Assembly (NCBI RefSeq): GCF_900105155.1
Contig: NZ_LT629762.1
Location: forward strand, 992,001 to 1,056,000
Direction: 5' to 3'
From: Pseudomonas prosekii
GTDB taxonomy: Bacteria; Pseudomonadota; Gammaproteobacteria; Pseudomonadales; Pseudomonadaceae
DNA: 64,000 bases
In this document: piece by piece, positions 25,299-34,056 of the stretch
Numbering within the stretch: position 1 is the first letter of the stretch
Layout: each line of letters opens with the position of its first letter
The notes under the pieces: generated by a model
Told to the model about the DNA's origin: nothing
Database searches by the model: none
Seen by the model: only the letters and a program-made list of their open reading frames with translations
Position numbers and translations under genes: made by a program

Positions 25299-26183
25299 TC
25301 ACGCCGCCATTTTCTCCATGGCGACCGGTGAACGGTAATCGTTGTAGCTATGGAGCCTGAAGTTGTTGTAGCGCACCACGTAGCGCTGCAAATCAGCCCG
25401 GGCTTCATACTCCGAGCGGTAACCGGCTTCAGGCACCCACTCTGATTTCAGACTTCCAAAGAAACGCTCCATCGGGGCGTTATCCCAGCATTCGCCTTTA
25501 CGACTCATGCTTTGCCGCAGTCCATTCGCCAGCAACTCATTCCTGAACTTATGGCTGGTGTACTGGCAGCCTTGATCGGAGTGAAACAGCACGTCTTTGG
25601 GTTTGCCTCGCAGCTCAACCGCCATCCGTAGGGCCTCGCAGGTCAGCTCCGCATCCGAGATCATCGAAAACGCCCACCCCACGAGCCGGCGGGCGAACAG
25701 ATCCAGAACCGCTGCAAAATACATCCACCGCGTGCCGACCTTGATGTACGTCACGTCCGCGCACCACACTTGGTTGATCGCCGTGACATCAAACTCGCGC
25801 TTAAGCACGTGCGGCGCCACCAAGGCTTCAACGCCAGATGACTTGTATTTGTGACGTCGGCGCTGACGACTGACCACGCCGGCTTCTCGCATCAAGCTGC
25901 GAGCCATGTGCCTCCCGACGCGATGCCCCTTGGCTTGCAGCTCCCTGGAAAGGGTGCGCGCCCCCGCGGAAGCTCTGGATTCCTTGTGATGCTCGACCAG
26001 CATGGCTTTGAGTTTCTCCCGCTCAGGGTTCACCTTGCCTTGGCGCTGACGCCAGGCATAAAAACTGCTGCGGCTGACTTCAAACACCCGGCAGCAGTCG
26101 TTAACGCCGTATCGCTCACCCAGCTCATTGATCAGTGAGAATGATCTTTGGCGTCCAAAAGCAGGAGAGCACTGGCCTTTTTT
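25299..26183 (-). CDS. IS3-family transposase catalytic part (OrfB, made as OrfAB)
   Basis: DDE transposase domain with the rve integrase fold. The catalytic triad is visible: Asp in VWCADVTYI, Asp in FHSDQGCQYTS, and Glu in NAPMERFFGSLKSEW, with exactly 35 residues between the second Asp and the Glu. An HTH_21-type region (HKESRASAGARTLSRELQAKGHRVGRHMARSLM) precedes it. The frame is open up to the slippery site, so translation most likely enters from orfA by -1 frameshifting. The first internal ATG is at 26087. No damage is seen. Confidence 0.92.
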   Translation of the reverse strand, partial: KKGQCSPAFGRQRSFSLINELGERYGVNDCCRVFEVSRSSFYAWRQRQGKVNPEREKLKAMLVEHHKESRASAGARTLSRELQAKGHRVGRHMARSLMREAGVVSRQRRRHKYKSSGVEALVAPHVLKREFDVTAINQVWCADVTYIKVGTRWMYFAAVLDLFARRLVGWAFSMISDAELTCEALRMAVELRGKPKDVLFHSDQGCQYTSHKFRNELLANGLRQSMSRKGECWDNAPMERFFGSLKSEWVPEAGYRSEYEARADLQRYVVRYNNFRLHSYNDYRSPVAMEKMAA

Positions 26184-26434
26184 AGGATTTCGATATCCCG
26201 GTCTTTTTGCCTGAGCAAGGCTTTGAGTTCCTGGATTTCTCGCTGGTCAGCCGTGATCGCTTTGGCTCCCACCGGGGTCGAACCCTGGCGTTCTTTACGC
26301 ACCTGATCGACCCAGCGACGCAAGGCGGTAGGGCCAATATCTAAACTGGCGCAAACCTCGGGAACCGATATCCCCTCATCCAGCACCATGCCAGCAGCCT
26401 TGAGTTTGAACTCAGTTGAATAAGAATTACGCAT
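26132..26434 (-). CDS. IS3-family transposase DNA-binding part (OrfA)
   Basis: A 100-aa helix-turn-helix protein of the IS3 OrfA type (RNSYSTEFKLKAAGMVLDEGISVPEVCASLDIGPTALRRWV), followed by a leucine-zipper-like helix (QELKALLRQKDRDIEILKKASALL). It binds the element ends and regulates transposition. The start at 26434 has GAGG upstream. The A_AAA_AAG slippery heptamer at 26177-26183 lies in the codons for Lys-Lys of EILKKAS and shifts ribosomes into orfB. Confidence 0.9.
   Translation of the reverse strand: MRNSYSTEFKLKAAGMVLDEGISVPEVCASLDIGPTALRRWVDQVRKERQGSTPVGAKAITADQREIQELKALLRQKDRDIEILKKASALLLLDAKDHSH
26177..26183 (-). other. programmed -1 ribosomal frameshift site of the IS
   Basis: Minus-strand AAAAAAG, read in the orfA frame as CTA AAA AAG. 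Slipping back one base moves reading into the orfB frame, which is open from this point. This is the standard arrangement for making the OrfAB transposase of IS3 elements. Confidence 0.85.
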
Positions 26435-26507
26435 ATCCAAAAACACCTCAGATTTGGGCGCCATCATAGCGCCCGATTGAAGTGTCCAAAATCATTAGGC
26501 CAGTTCA

Positions 26508-26860
26508 AGCTTGCTCGCGAAAGCGGTGGGTCAGCCCATCCTTTAATCACTGACACCACGCCATCGCGAGCAAGCTCGCTCCCACAAGAATTGGGGCCAA
26601 ACCACAAATCCCGGCCCAGCACAAAACTCTGTAGGAGCTGAGCTTGCTCGCGAAAGCGGTGGGTCAGCCGATCCTTCAATCACTGACACCACGCCATCGC
26701 GAGCAAGCTCAGCTCCCACAGGGATTAGGGCCACACCACAAATCCCGGCCCCAGCACAAAACTCTGTAGGAGCTGAGCTTGCTCGCGATAGCGGTGGGTC
26801 AGCCGACACCCAACTGACTGATACGACGCCATCGCGAGCAAGCTCGCTCTTACAGGGGAC
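26508..26860. repeat. tandem array of REP units with a period of about 134 bp
   Basis: The 404-bp gap between the insertion sequence and flhB holds no gene. TTGCTCGCGA-(A/T)AGCGGTGGGTCAGCC starts at 26511, 26644 and 26779, each followed about 50 bases later by the opposite arm CGCCATCGCGAGCAAGCTC. Units are joined by a conserved linker with AAACCACAAATCCCGGCC and AGCACAAAACTCTGTAGGAG. The stem-loops resemble BIME-type REP clusters. From 26861 to flhB nothing further is seen. Confidence 0.9.
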
Positions 26861-26911
26861 AGGGTTCGCACGCCGGTTTTGTGATTGAGCGCTTGCGCAG
26901 GTTATGGATGA

Positions 26912-28051
26912 TCAGGAATCGCGGCGCAGATCCGGCGGGATCGGCAAGTCATCCTTGAGCGGATCCGGGCGTTTACCCTTGCCGGCGCGGTGTTGGCGGA
27001 TCTGATAGACGTAGGCCAACACTTGCGCGACCGCCAGGTACAGACCGCCGGGGATTTCCTGATCGAGTTCGGTGGAGTAATAGATTGACCGCGCCAGCGC
27101 CGGCGATTCGAGCAGCAACACTTCATTGGCGACGGCGATTTCACGGATTTTCAACGCCAGGAAGTCGCTGCCCTTGGCTAGCAGCATCGGCGCCCCGCCC
27201 TTCTCCGGGTCGTACTTGAGGGCCACGGCGTAGTGCGTCGGGTTGGTAATCACCACGTCGGCCTCGGGGATCGCCGCCATCATCCGCCGCTGCGACATCT
27301 CGCGCTGCAACTGACGGATGCGCTGCTTGACCTCGGGTTTGCCTTCCTGATCCTTGTGCTCGTCGCGCACTTCCTGCTTGGTCATCAGCAGCTTCTTGTG
27401 ACCTTCCCACAACTGCACCGGCACATCGACGGCGGCGATGATGATCAAGCCGCAGGCCATCCACAACGTGCTCCAGCCGACCACTTGCAAGCTGTGAATG
27501 ATCGCCATCTCCAGCGGCTCGTGGGCGATGCGCTGCAAATCGTCGATGTCCGACGACAACACCGCCAACGCCACAAACAGCACGATGATGAATTTGGCGA
27601 AGGCCTTGAGCAGCTCCACCAAGGCCTTGGTCGAGAACATCCGCTTGAGGCCGCTCAACGGGTTCATCCGGCTGAATTTCGGTGCCAGACCGCTCGCCGC
27701 GAACAACCAGCCACCGAGAGAAATCGGCCCGATCAGCGCCGCCAGCACCAGGGAAATCATGATCGGCTGAATCGCCAGCAAGGCCACCAGCCCGGATTGC
27801 ATCAGGTAGCGGCCCATGTAGTTCGGATCAAGGACCACATCGCGCGGCAGCGAAAAATTCAGGCTCATCAGCCCCATCAATTTTTCCGCCAGGGCACCGC
27901 CGAAAATCAACAGCGCGCTGGCGCCGACCAACATGATCGCCAGCGTATTGAGCTCTTTGGAACGCACGGTCTCGCCCTTGTCGCGGGCGTCCTTTTTCTT
28001 TTTCTCCGTGGGGTCTTCTGTTTTGTCCTGACCACTTTCGCTCTCAGCCAT
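26912..28051 (-). CDS. flhB: flagellar export specificity switch FlhB
   Basis: FlhB changes export from rod/hook to filament substrates after FliK measures the hook. The 379-aa protein has four membrane segments (about 36-210), a cytoplasmic linker, and the autocleavage motif NPTH at 270-273, followed by the C-terminal domain. A charged N terminus (DKTEDPTEKKKKDARDKGE) is typical. It ends the fliL-to-flhB operon, three bases after fliR. Confidence 0.96.
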   Translation of the reverse strand: MAESESGQDKTEDPTEKKKKDARDKGETVRSKELNTLAIMLVGASALLIFGGALAEKLMGLMSLNFSLPRDVVLDPNYMGRYLMQSGLVALLAIQPIMISLVLAALIGPISLGGWLFAASGLAPKFSRMNPLSGLKRMFSTKALVELLKAFAKFIIVLFVALAVLSSDIDDLQRIAHEPLEMAIIHSLQVVGWSTLWMACGLIIIAAVDVPVQLWEGHKKLLMTKQEVRDEHKDQEGKPEVKQRIRQLQREMSQRRMMAAIPEADVVITNPTHYAVALKYDPEKGGAPMLLAKGSDFLALKIREIAVANEVLLLESPALARSIYYSTELDQEIPGGLYLAVAQVLAYVYQIRQHRAGKGKRPDPLKDDLPIPPDLRRDS

Positions 28052-28054
28052 GGC

Positions 28055-28837
28055 TCAGGTCGCCTGTGCCAGTGAGCGTAAAAACTGCAGGGCTTCGGAG
28101 GCCATGGGTTGGTACTGATTGAGAATGTCGCCGAGGCTGACCCAGAGAATGAACATGCCGAGCACCAGCGTCAGCGGGAAACCGATGGAGAAAATGTTCA
28201 ACTGCGGCGCCGCCCGGGTCATCACCCCAAACGCAATGTTGACCACCAGCAACGCCGTGACCGCCGGCAACACCAGCACCAGTGCCGCGCCAAGGACCCA
28301 GCCAAGCTTGCCGGCCAATTCCCAGAAATGATTGACCATGAACCCGCTGCCGACCGGCAACGTGGTAAAGCTTTCGGTGAGCACTTCGAACACCACAAGG
28401 TGGCCATTCATCGACAGGAACAGCAGCGTCACCAGCATGGTGAAAAACTGCCCGATCACCGCCACCGAGACGCCGTTGGTGGGGTCGATCATCGAGGCGA
28501 AGCCCATGCCCATCTGGATCGCTACGATTTGCCCGGCGATCACGAAAGCCTGGAAGAACAGCTGCAAGGAGAACGCCAGCACGGCGCCGATGATGATCTG
28601 CTCGCCAATCAGCAGCAGCCCGCTCAGGTCCAGCGGGTTGACCGGCGGCATCGGCGGCAGTGCCGGCGTGATGACCACGGTTATCGCCAGCGCAAAGTAG
28701 GCGCGCACGCGACGCGGCACCAGGGTCGTGCCGATAATCGGCATGAACATCAGCACCGCGCCGACGCGAAACAGCGGCAACATGAACGTTGCCACCCACG
28801 TGCTGATCTGGGTATCGGTCAGCTGCAGCAGGGACAT
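28055..28837 (-). CDS. fliR: flagellar export gate protein FliR
   Basis: Membrane component of the flagellar export gate (FliPQR core). The 260-aa protein has about six membrane helices and family segments FRVGAVLMFMPIIGTTLVPRRVR and QFFTMLVTLLFLSMNGHLVV. It is separated from fliQ by three bases. Together with FliP and FliQ it forms the helical export pore at the base of the flagellum. Confidence 0.95.
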   Translation of the reverse strand: MSLLQLTDTQISTWVATFMLPLFRVGAVLMFMPIIGTTLVPRRVRAYFALAITVVITPALPPMPPVNPLDLSGLLLIGEQIIIGAVLAFSLQLFFQAFVIAGQIVAIQMGMGFASMIDPTNGVSVAVIGQFFTMLVTLLFLSMNGHLVVFEVLTESFTTLPVGSGFMVNHFWELAGKLGWVLGAALVLVLPAVTALLVVNIAFGVMTRAAPQLNIFSIGFPLTLVLGMFILWVSLGDILNQYQPMASEALQFLRSLAQAT

Positions 28838-28840
28838 GGC

Positions 28841-29110
28841 TTAGCCGATGACCGTAGGAATATTGCCGTACAACTGCAGGATATATTCCATGAAGGTTTG
28901 CGTGAGCCACGGGCCAGCGACGATCAACGTCACCAGCATCACCAGCAAGCGCGGCAAGAAGCTCAGGGTTTGTTCGTTGATCTGCGTTGCGGCCTGGAAC
29001 ATCGCCACCAGCAAGCCGACCAGCAGACTCGGGATCACCAGCACCGCCACCATCATCGTGGTCAGCCACAGCGCTTCGCGAAATATGTCTACGGCGACTT
29101 CCGGGGTCAT
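28841..29110 (-). CDS. fliQ: flagellar export gate protein FliQ
   Basis: An 89-aa two-helix membrane protein of the FliP5Q4R1 export pore. The sequence [54 protein letters not shown] is characteristic. The start overlaps the fliP stop (ATGA). Confidence 0.95.
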   Translation of the reverse strand: MTPEVAVDIFREALWLTTMMVAVLVIPSLLVGLLVAMFQAATQINEQTLSFLPRLLVMLVTLIVAGPWLTQTFMEYILQLYGNIPTVIG

Positions 29111-29865
29111 GGCGAAACACCTCCAAAACTGCTGGCCAACGTGCCGATGATCAGCGCCCAGCCATCCACCAGCACAAACAGCATGATCTTGAACGGCAGC
29201 GAAATGATCAGCGGCGACAGCATCATCATCCCCATCGCCATCAGCACACTGGCCACCACCAGGTCGATGATCAGGAACGGAATGAAGATCATGAAGCCGA
29301 TCTGGAACGCGGTTTTAAGCTCGGAGGTGACAAACGCCGGCACCAGAATGGTCAACGGCGCCTGATCCGGGGTAGCGATGTCGGTGCGTTTGGACAGACG
29401 CATGAACAACTCCAGATCGCTGGTGCGCGTCTGGGCGAGCATGAAGTCCTTGATCGGCACTTGCGCCTTGAGCACGGCGTCCTGCGCGGTCATGGTTTCC
29501 GCCAGGTACGGCTGCAGGGCATCGTTGTTCACCCGGTCGAACACCGGCGCCATGATGAACATGGTGAGGAACAGCGCCATGCCGGTGAGGATCTGGTTCG
29601 ACGGCGTCTGTTGCAGGCCGAGGGCCTGACGCAGGATCGAGAAGACGATGATGATCCGGGTGAAACTGGTCATCAGCATGACGAACGCCGGAATAAAACT
29701 CAGCGCCGTCATGATCAGCAGAATCTGCAGACTGACCGAGTATTCCTGCGCGCCTTGCGCGTTGGTGCCGAGGGTAATTGCCGGGATCGACAACGGATCG
29801 GCGGCCAACGCCAGCGGCGCCGCCAGCATCAATGCCAGCGTCAAGACGATGCGTAACGCACCCAT
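29107..29865 (-). CDS. fliP: flagellar export gate protein FliP
   Basis: Core pore subunit of the flagellar export gate. The 252-aa protein has a cleavable signal sequence (about 1-22), four membrane helices and the signatures [28 protein letters not shown] and [25 protein letters not shown]. It overlaps fliO by one base and fliQ by four bases. Confidence 0.96.
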   Translation of the reverse strand: MGALRIVLTLALMLAAPLALAADPLSIPAITLGTNAQGAQEYSVSLQILLIMTALSFIPAFVMLMTSFTRIIIVFSILRQALGLQQTPSNQILTGMALFLTMFIMAPVFDRVNNDALQPYLAETMTAQDAVLKAQVPIKDFMLAQTRTSDLELFMRLSKRTDIATPDQAPLTILVPAFVTSELKTAFQIGFMIFIPFLIIDLVVASVLMAMGMMMLSPLIISLPFKIMLFVLVDGWALIIGTLASSFGGVSP

Positions 29866-30338
29866 TACTTCTTATCCTTCTGATCCTTGCCCAACAGTTC
29901 CATCAGGCGCTGGGCGAACTCCGGGGTGGTTTTTTCCGTGGCGCTCGGGACGTGCACCGGATCCTTGAGCACATGCAACGCAGTGATGGTGCCCGGGCTC
30001 AGGCCCAGCAGAATCTGTTCGTTGCCGACCTGTACCAGCATCAATCGGTCACGCGGACCGAGTGCGCGCGAACCGACGATCTCGATCACTTGGCCCTTGC
30101 CCGCCGGGCCGGCCTGCTGCACCCGCCGCAACAGCCAGGCGAGGAAGAAAATCAACCCCAGCACCAGCAGCAGGCCGAAGACCAATTGCGTCAATTGCCC
30201 GGCCACGCCGCTGTTGACCGCTGGCGCTGCGGCCGCGGCCGCTGCCGTCGCTGCCGTCGCCGCAACCGGCTCGGCCGCGAGCACACTGGCTGGCAATGCC
30301 AGCAGCAATGCCGTCAGAGAACCCAGTACCTTGTTCAC
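29865..30338 (-). CDS. fliO: flagellar biosynthesis protein FliO
   Basis: Bitopic membrane protein that helps assemble the FliP ring. The 157-aa protein has a signal-like N terminus, an Ala-rich periplasmic stretch (about 24-48), a membrane helix (about 52-70: [19 protein letters not shown]) and a conserved beta-rich domain ([32 protein letters not shown]). It lies directly next to fliN. Confidence 0.92.
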   Translation of the reverse strand: MNKVLGSLTALLLALPASVLAAEPVAATAATAAAAAAAPAVNSGVAGQLTQLVFGLLLVLGLIFFLAWLLRRVQQAGPAGKGQVIEIVGSRALGPRDRLMLVQVGNEQILLGLSPGTITALHVLKDPVHVPSATEKTTPEFAQRLMELLGKDQKDKK

Positions 30339-30797
30339 TCAGCGCAGCTTCTTGATACGTTCGCTTGGGCTGATCACGTCGGTCAGGCGAATGCCGAACT
30401 TTTCGTTGACCACCACTACTTCGCCATGCGCGATCAGCGTGCCGTTGACCAGCACGTCGAGCGGCTCACCGGCCAGACGATCAAGCTCGATCACCGATCC
30501 CTGGTTGAGTTGCAGCAGGTTGCGGATGTTGATGTCGGTGCTGCCGACTTCCATCGAAATCGACACCGGAATGTCGAGGATCACGTCCAGGTTCGGACCG
30601 TCCAGGGTGACCTGATCATTGTTCCTCGGCACGCTGCCGAACTCTTCCATCGGCAGACGGTTGGACGCCGAGCCGCCGGTGTCGGCCGCCAGCAGCGCAT
30701 CGATATCGGCCTGGCTGGCATCGCCGGTTTCTTCCAGCGCGGCGGCCCATTCATCAGCCAGTGCCTGGTCGTCCTGGGCGTTCATATCGTCGTTCAT
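30339..30797 (-). CDS. fliN: flagellar motor switch protein FliN
   Basis: C-ring component of the flagellar switch complex. The 152-aa protein has an acidic N-terminal extension (about 1-60) that starts with a MNDDMNAQDD run. The C-terminal SpoA domain follows (about 78-152: LDVILDIPVSISMEVGSTDINIRNLLQLNQGSVIEL). It is followed directly by fliO and preceded 69 bases away by fliM. Confidence 0.95.
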   Translation of the reverse strand: MNDDMNAQDDQALADEWAAALEETGDASQADIDALLAADTGGSASNRLPMEEFGSVPRNNDQVTLDGPNLDVILDIPVSISMEVGSTDINIRNLLQLNQGSVIELDRLAGEPLDVLVNGTLIAHGEVVVVNEKFGIRLTDVISPSERIKKLR

Positions 30798-30866
30798 CGT
30801 GTGTCCTCGGCGGGCCGCTCTTTAACAGGAAGCGGCCAGTGTTAAATAGGGGGAATTGAGCGCCGG

Positions 30867-31835
30867 TCAGCGGCGCTCGATCGGCTCGATCACTTGCAAC
30901 GCGAGGTTGCCTTTGTGCGAGCCCATCTTGACCTTGAACGCAGGCACGCCGTTGGCGCGCATGATCATTTCTTCCGGCATCTCGACCGGGATGATGTCGC
31001 CCGGCTGCATGTGCAGGATGTCGCGCAGACGCAACTGACGGCGGGCCACGGTCGCGCCGATCGGCACATCGACGTCGAGCACGTCCTGGCGTAGGGCATT
31101 GACCCAGCGCTCGTCCTGATCGTCGAGGTCGGACTGGAAACCGGCGTCGAGCATTTCACGCACTGGCTCGATCATCGAGTACGGCATGGTCACGTGCAGG
31201 TCGCCGCCACCGCCATCGAGTTCGATGTGGAACGTCGACACCACAATCGCTTCGCTCGGGCCGACGATGTTGGCCATGGCCGGGTTCACTTCCGAGTTGA
31301 TGTACTCGAAATTGACTTCCATGATCGCCTGCCAGGCTTCTTTCAAATCGATGAACGCCTGCTCCAGCACCATGCGCACCACACGCAGTTCGGTCGGGGT
31401 GAACTCACGCCCTTCGATCTTCGCGTGACGGCCATCGCCGCCGAAAAAGTTGTCCACCAGTTTGAACACCAGTTTGGCGTCGAGGATGAACAGCGCAGTG
31501 CCGCGCAACGGTTTGATCTTGACCAGGTTGAGGCTGGTCGGCACGTACAGCGAGTGCACGTATTCGCCGAACTTCATCACCTGCACGCCGCCCACAGCAA
31601 CGTCGGCCGAGCGGCGCAGCATGTTGAACATGCTGATGCGTGTGTAACGGGCGAAACGCTCGTTGATCATCTCCAGGGTCGGCATGCGTCCGCGGACGAT
31701 CCGGTCCTGGCTGGTCAGGTCGTAACTTTTGACGCTGCCGGGTTCGGAAGCGGTATCGGTCTGCACCAGACCATCGTCGACGCCATGCAACAGCGCATCG
31801 ATCTCATCCTGGGACAGCAGGTCCTGCACGGCCAT
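30867..31835 (-). CDS. fliM: flagellar motor switch protein FliM
   Basis: C-ring switch protein that binds CheY-P. The 322-aa protein begins with the CheY-binding helix (LSQDEIDALLHGV). A CheC-like middle domain follows (about 45-235, with RFARYTRISMFNMLRRSADV and GGGGDLHVTMPYSMIEP). The C-terminal SpoA domain (about 250-320) contacts FliN. It lies 9 bases after fliL. Confidence 0.96.
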   Translation of the reverse strand: MAVQDLLSQDEIDALLHGVDDGLVQTDTASEPGSVKSYDLTSQDRIVRGRMPTLEMINERFARYTRISMFNMLRRSADVAVGGVQVMKFGEYVHSLYVPTSLNLVKIKPLRGTALFILDAKLVFKLVDNFFGGDGRHAKIEGREFTPTELRVVRMVLEQAFIDLKEAWQAIMEVNFEYINSEVNPAMANIVGPSEAIVVSTFHIELDGGGGDLHVTMPYSMIEPVREMLDAGFQSDLDDQDERWVNALRQDVLDVDVPIGATVARRQLRLRDILHMQPGDIIPVEMPEEMIMRANGVPAFKVKMGSHKGNLALQVIEPIERR

Positions 31836-31844
31836 GTCGTGTTC

Positions 31845-32351
31845 CTACTGCAGTACGAAATTAGTGAAAAGCAGCTGTTCGATCACCACTTTGCCGAGTT
31901 CTTTCTGCGCCACTTCCTGGACGCTGGCAGTGGCCTTCTGCCGCAACATTTCCTGGCCAACCGGCGTCGCCAGAGTAGCGAAATCCTGGCCGGAGAACAG
32001 CATGACGAGGTTATTGCGGATGACCGGCATGTGCACTTTCAGTGCCTCAAGGTCAGCCTGATTGCGCCCGAGCATGGTGATGCTCACCTGCATGTAGCGC
32101 TGGCGGCCGTTCTGGTTGTAGTTGGCGACGAAGGCTGGCGCCATCGCTTCGAAAATCGCCGGTTGTTTGCCGGTCGCGGCGGTTTCAGCCGTCTCGGCGG
32201 GCTTGCTTTGAGCGTTGTGCATGAAGTACCACGTGGCCCCCACGGACAAGCCGATGGCCAGCAGCACCGCCACCACGATCAATATGATCAGCTTCAGTTT
32301 GCCTTTGGTTGCAGGGTCTTTAACCACTGCTGCCGCTTCACTCTTCGCCAT
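31845..32351 (-). CDS. fliL: flagellar basal body-associated protein FliL
   Basis: FliL surrounds the stators and supports torque, especially in swarming. The 168-aa protein has a short cytoplasmic N terminus, one membrane helix (about 20-42: LKLIILIVVAVLLAIGLSVGATWYF) and a periplasmic FliL/stomatin-like domain (QRYMQVSITMLGRNQADLEALKVHMPVIRNNLVMLFS). A sigma-54 promoter lies 51-66 bases upstream, making it the first gene of the fliLMNOPQR-flhB operon. Confidence 0.94.
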   Translation of the reverse strand: MAKSEAAAVVKDPATKGKLKLIILIVVAVLLAIGLSVGATWYFMHNAQSKPAETAETAATGKQPAIFEAMAPAFVANYNQNGRQRYMQVSITMLGRNQADLEALKVHMPVIRNNLVMLFSGQDFATLATPVGQEMLRQKATASVQEVAQKELGKVVIEQLLFTNFVLQ

Positions 32352-32401
32352 GCCAATAATCCGTCACTATTCAGGTTTTCACAGTCGCACGGCAAGGCAA
32401 G

Positions 32402-32417
32402 AGCAAGTGTTATGCCA
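32402..32417 (-). promoter_or_regulatory. sigma-54 promoter of the fliL operon
   Basis: Minus-strand TGGCATAACACTTGCT has the GG-N10-GC spacing and matches the consensus TGGCACG-N4-TTGCW except for two bases in the -24 part. It lies about 50 bases upstream of the fliL start. Confidence 0.8.
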
Positions 32418-32468
32418 GAAGTGTTGCAGATCGCTTAAGCAGGGATCGCCAGCCAGCGCAAAACCAAT

Positions 32469-32557
32469 GTGGGAGCGAGCTGGCTCGCGATTGCGATTCC
32501 ACAGTCGACACGAATGTTGAATGTAGAACCGTAATCGCGAGCCAGCTCGCTCCCACA
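32469..32557. repeat. REP pair with perfect 25-bp inverted arms between fliK and fliL
   Basis: Arms at 32469-32493 and 32533-32557 are exact inverse complements (TGTGGGAGCGAGCTGGCTCG followed by CGATT), separated by 39 bases. It lies 14 bases after the fliK stop and upstream of the fliL sigma-54 promoter. It would form a strong stem in the fliK 3-prime end. Confidence 0.93.
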
Positions 32558-32571
32558 GGTTTGGCGTTTGA

Positions 32572-33951
32572 TCAGGCGTAGTAATCGACGGCGCTGGAGC
32601 CGATAACGCTGGTGCTGCTGGCCGCCACTTCGGCAACCGTCGGCGCAATCTCTTCGTCCATCGAATCAACGCGTCCGCCACTGGCGCTGGTGCGGCCGCC
32701 CTGCCCTTGCTGGGCCTGTTGCTCCTGGCCCTGACCCTGCCAGCCGCGCGACTGGTCGGAGACGTTGACATCGACCTGGCCCATGCCCTGCTGCGCAAAC
32801 ATGTCACGCAAGCGATGCATTTGCCCGTCCAGCGCTTCGCGAACGCTCGGGTGCGCGCTCATGAAAGTGATTTGGGTTTGCTGGTCCGGGACCATGTTCA
32901 CGCGAATATCCAGGCGCCCCAACTCAGCCGGTTGCAACTGAATGTCAGCAGCCTTCAGGTTGACGCTGGACAGGTACATGACGCGATTGACCACTTCCTC
33001 AGTCCAGCCGCTTTGATGCATGGCGATCGGCTGATTGACCGGCACGGCGACGTTCGCGGTCTTCGGCGTAGCGGCCTGGGTCAACGCCGCCAGACGACTG
33101 GCGAAATCATCGACGCGGGTGTCGCTGCTGCTCGACGACAAGTCTTTCAGGCCTTCATTGAGCAAGCCGCTGAACGCCTTGTCGCCGCCCTGACCGGTGC
33201 CGGCCTTGTCGCTTTGCACGTCGAGCATGTTCGCCATGCCGGCAGTGAAGTTCTGCGCGGCTGTCGGCTCGCCATCGGCGGAGAGCTGCGCCGCGGTGGC
33301 TTTCGATTGATTCTGGCTGGAGGCCGAAACGTGACCGCTTTGCTCCATGGCCATGCGCAGGGCCGGCAAGGCATCCAGCGGATCGGCTTCCGGATCGAAA
33401 TCAGTGTCGCCAGTAGCAGCGACTGCAACCGGCAGTGCAGCAGCGGCCGCAGCAGCAGCGGCGGCGGCGGCAGGCGCTTGCGGTTGCTCGGTGGCGACTG
33501 TCGGCGGCGTTTCCGGCGCAGGTGCGGGCGCCACGGCTTGAGTGGCTTGCGCCAGCGCCGGGTCGAGCGTCGGATCAACCGGCGGCGCATCCACAGCTAC
33601 CGGCGTTTCGGCGGCGTCTGCGTCTTGCTCGCTGGCACCCTTGTCATCGGCTGCCGCCGGTTTATCGGCGGGCAAGGATTTGCCGCTATCGGCAACCTTC
33701 TGGTCCGCAGCGGCAGATTTGTCATTGCTCAAGTCTTTCTTGGCAGGCGCGTCCGCGACCTTGTCACGCGCCGGTTTGACCGGCGCTTCGGCCAGCATGG
33801 CAGGCTTTTTTTGCGCCTGTTTGGCGAAGACGTTGGCGAAGCTGGCTGCCTTATCCCCAGGCTCAGCGGCCGCTACCGGGTTATTGGCGGTGGCAGCTTG
33901 AGATTTGGCCTTGGTAGCGGCCTGAAGAAGCAAATTGGGGGTAACGGGCAT
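32572..33951 (-). CDS. fliK: flagellar hook-length control protein FliK
   Basis: Molecular ruler of the hook that triggers the FlhB switch. The 459-aa protein has a long disordered N-terminal region rich in Ala, Asp, Lys and Pro, including a run of eleven Ala near residue 160. The compact C-terminal Flg_hook domain (about 315-415: INQPIAMHQSGW region, VNLKAADIQLQPAELGRLDIRVNM) is followed by a Gln/Gly-rich tail. Its own sigma-54 promoter lies upstream, separating it from the HptB gene. Confidence 0.92.
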   Translation of the reverse strand: MPVTPNLLLQAATKAKSQAATANNPVAAAEPGDKAASFANVFAKQAQKKPAMLAEAPVKPARDKVADAPAKKDLSNDKSAAADQKVADSGKSLPADKPAAADDKGASEQDADAAETPVAVDAPPVDPTLDPALAQATQAVAPAPAPETPPTVATEQPQAPAAAAAAAAAAAALPVAVAATGDTDFDPEADPLDALPALRMAMEQSGHVSASSQNQSKATAAQLSADGEPTAAQNFTAGMANMLDVQSDKAGTGQGGDKAFSGLLNEGLKDLSSSSSDTRVDDFASRLAALTQAATPKTANVAVPVNQPIAMHQSGWTEEVVNRVMYLSSVNLKAADIQLQPAELGRLDIRVNMVPDQQTQITFMSAHPSVREALDGQMHRLRDMFAQQGMGQVDVNVSDQSRGWQGQGQEQQAQQGQGGRTSASGGRVDSMDEEIAPTVAEVAASSTSVIGSSAVDYYA

Positions 33952-34001
33952 GACGCGGTCTCCGCTGCACTGGGATCGTAGGTACAGTTGTGAAAGGTGA
34001 T

Positions 34002-34017
34002 TGCAAGGTGCGAGCCA
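34002..34017 (-). promoter_or_regulatory. sigma-54 promoter of fliK
   Basis: Minus-strand TGGCTCGCACCTTGCA matches TGGCACG-N4-TTGCW at all but one position. It is about 50 bases upstream of the fliK start. FleQ or FleR would be the activator. Confidence 0.85.
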
Positions 34018-34056
34018 GAATGCCCGCAGCGGAGAAAAAATCGCTGAACGGTGGGA

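Larger units (their letters stand above)
25259..26507 (-). mobile_element. complete IS3-family insertion sequence
   Basis: A 1249-bp element with TG...CA ends. Its terminal inverted repeats match at 19 of 26 positions (left TGATCTGGTCAAGTAATCC, right TGAACTGGCCTAATGATTT, both continuing TGGACAC). The 3-bp target duplication AGC occurs at 25256-25258 and 26508-26510. Two overlapping frames (orfA, orfB) are joined by an A6G slippery site. The element sits in a REP repeat between flhB and flhA, upstream of the flhA sigma-54 promoter, so it should not disrupt a gene. All parts look intact and potentially active. Confidence 0.93.

Noticed and set aside
26087..26183. IS transposase broken by a frameshift (pseudogene)
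   Set aside because: The break coincides with an A6G slippery heptamer and the -1 frame is open from there, so it is programmed frameshifting.
26508..26860. CRISPR array
   Set aside because: Only three or four units, long palindromic repeats with conserved linkers and no cas genes; these are REP elements.
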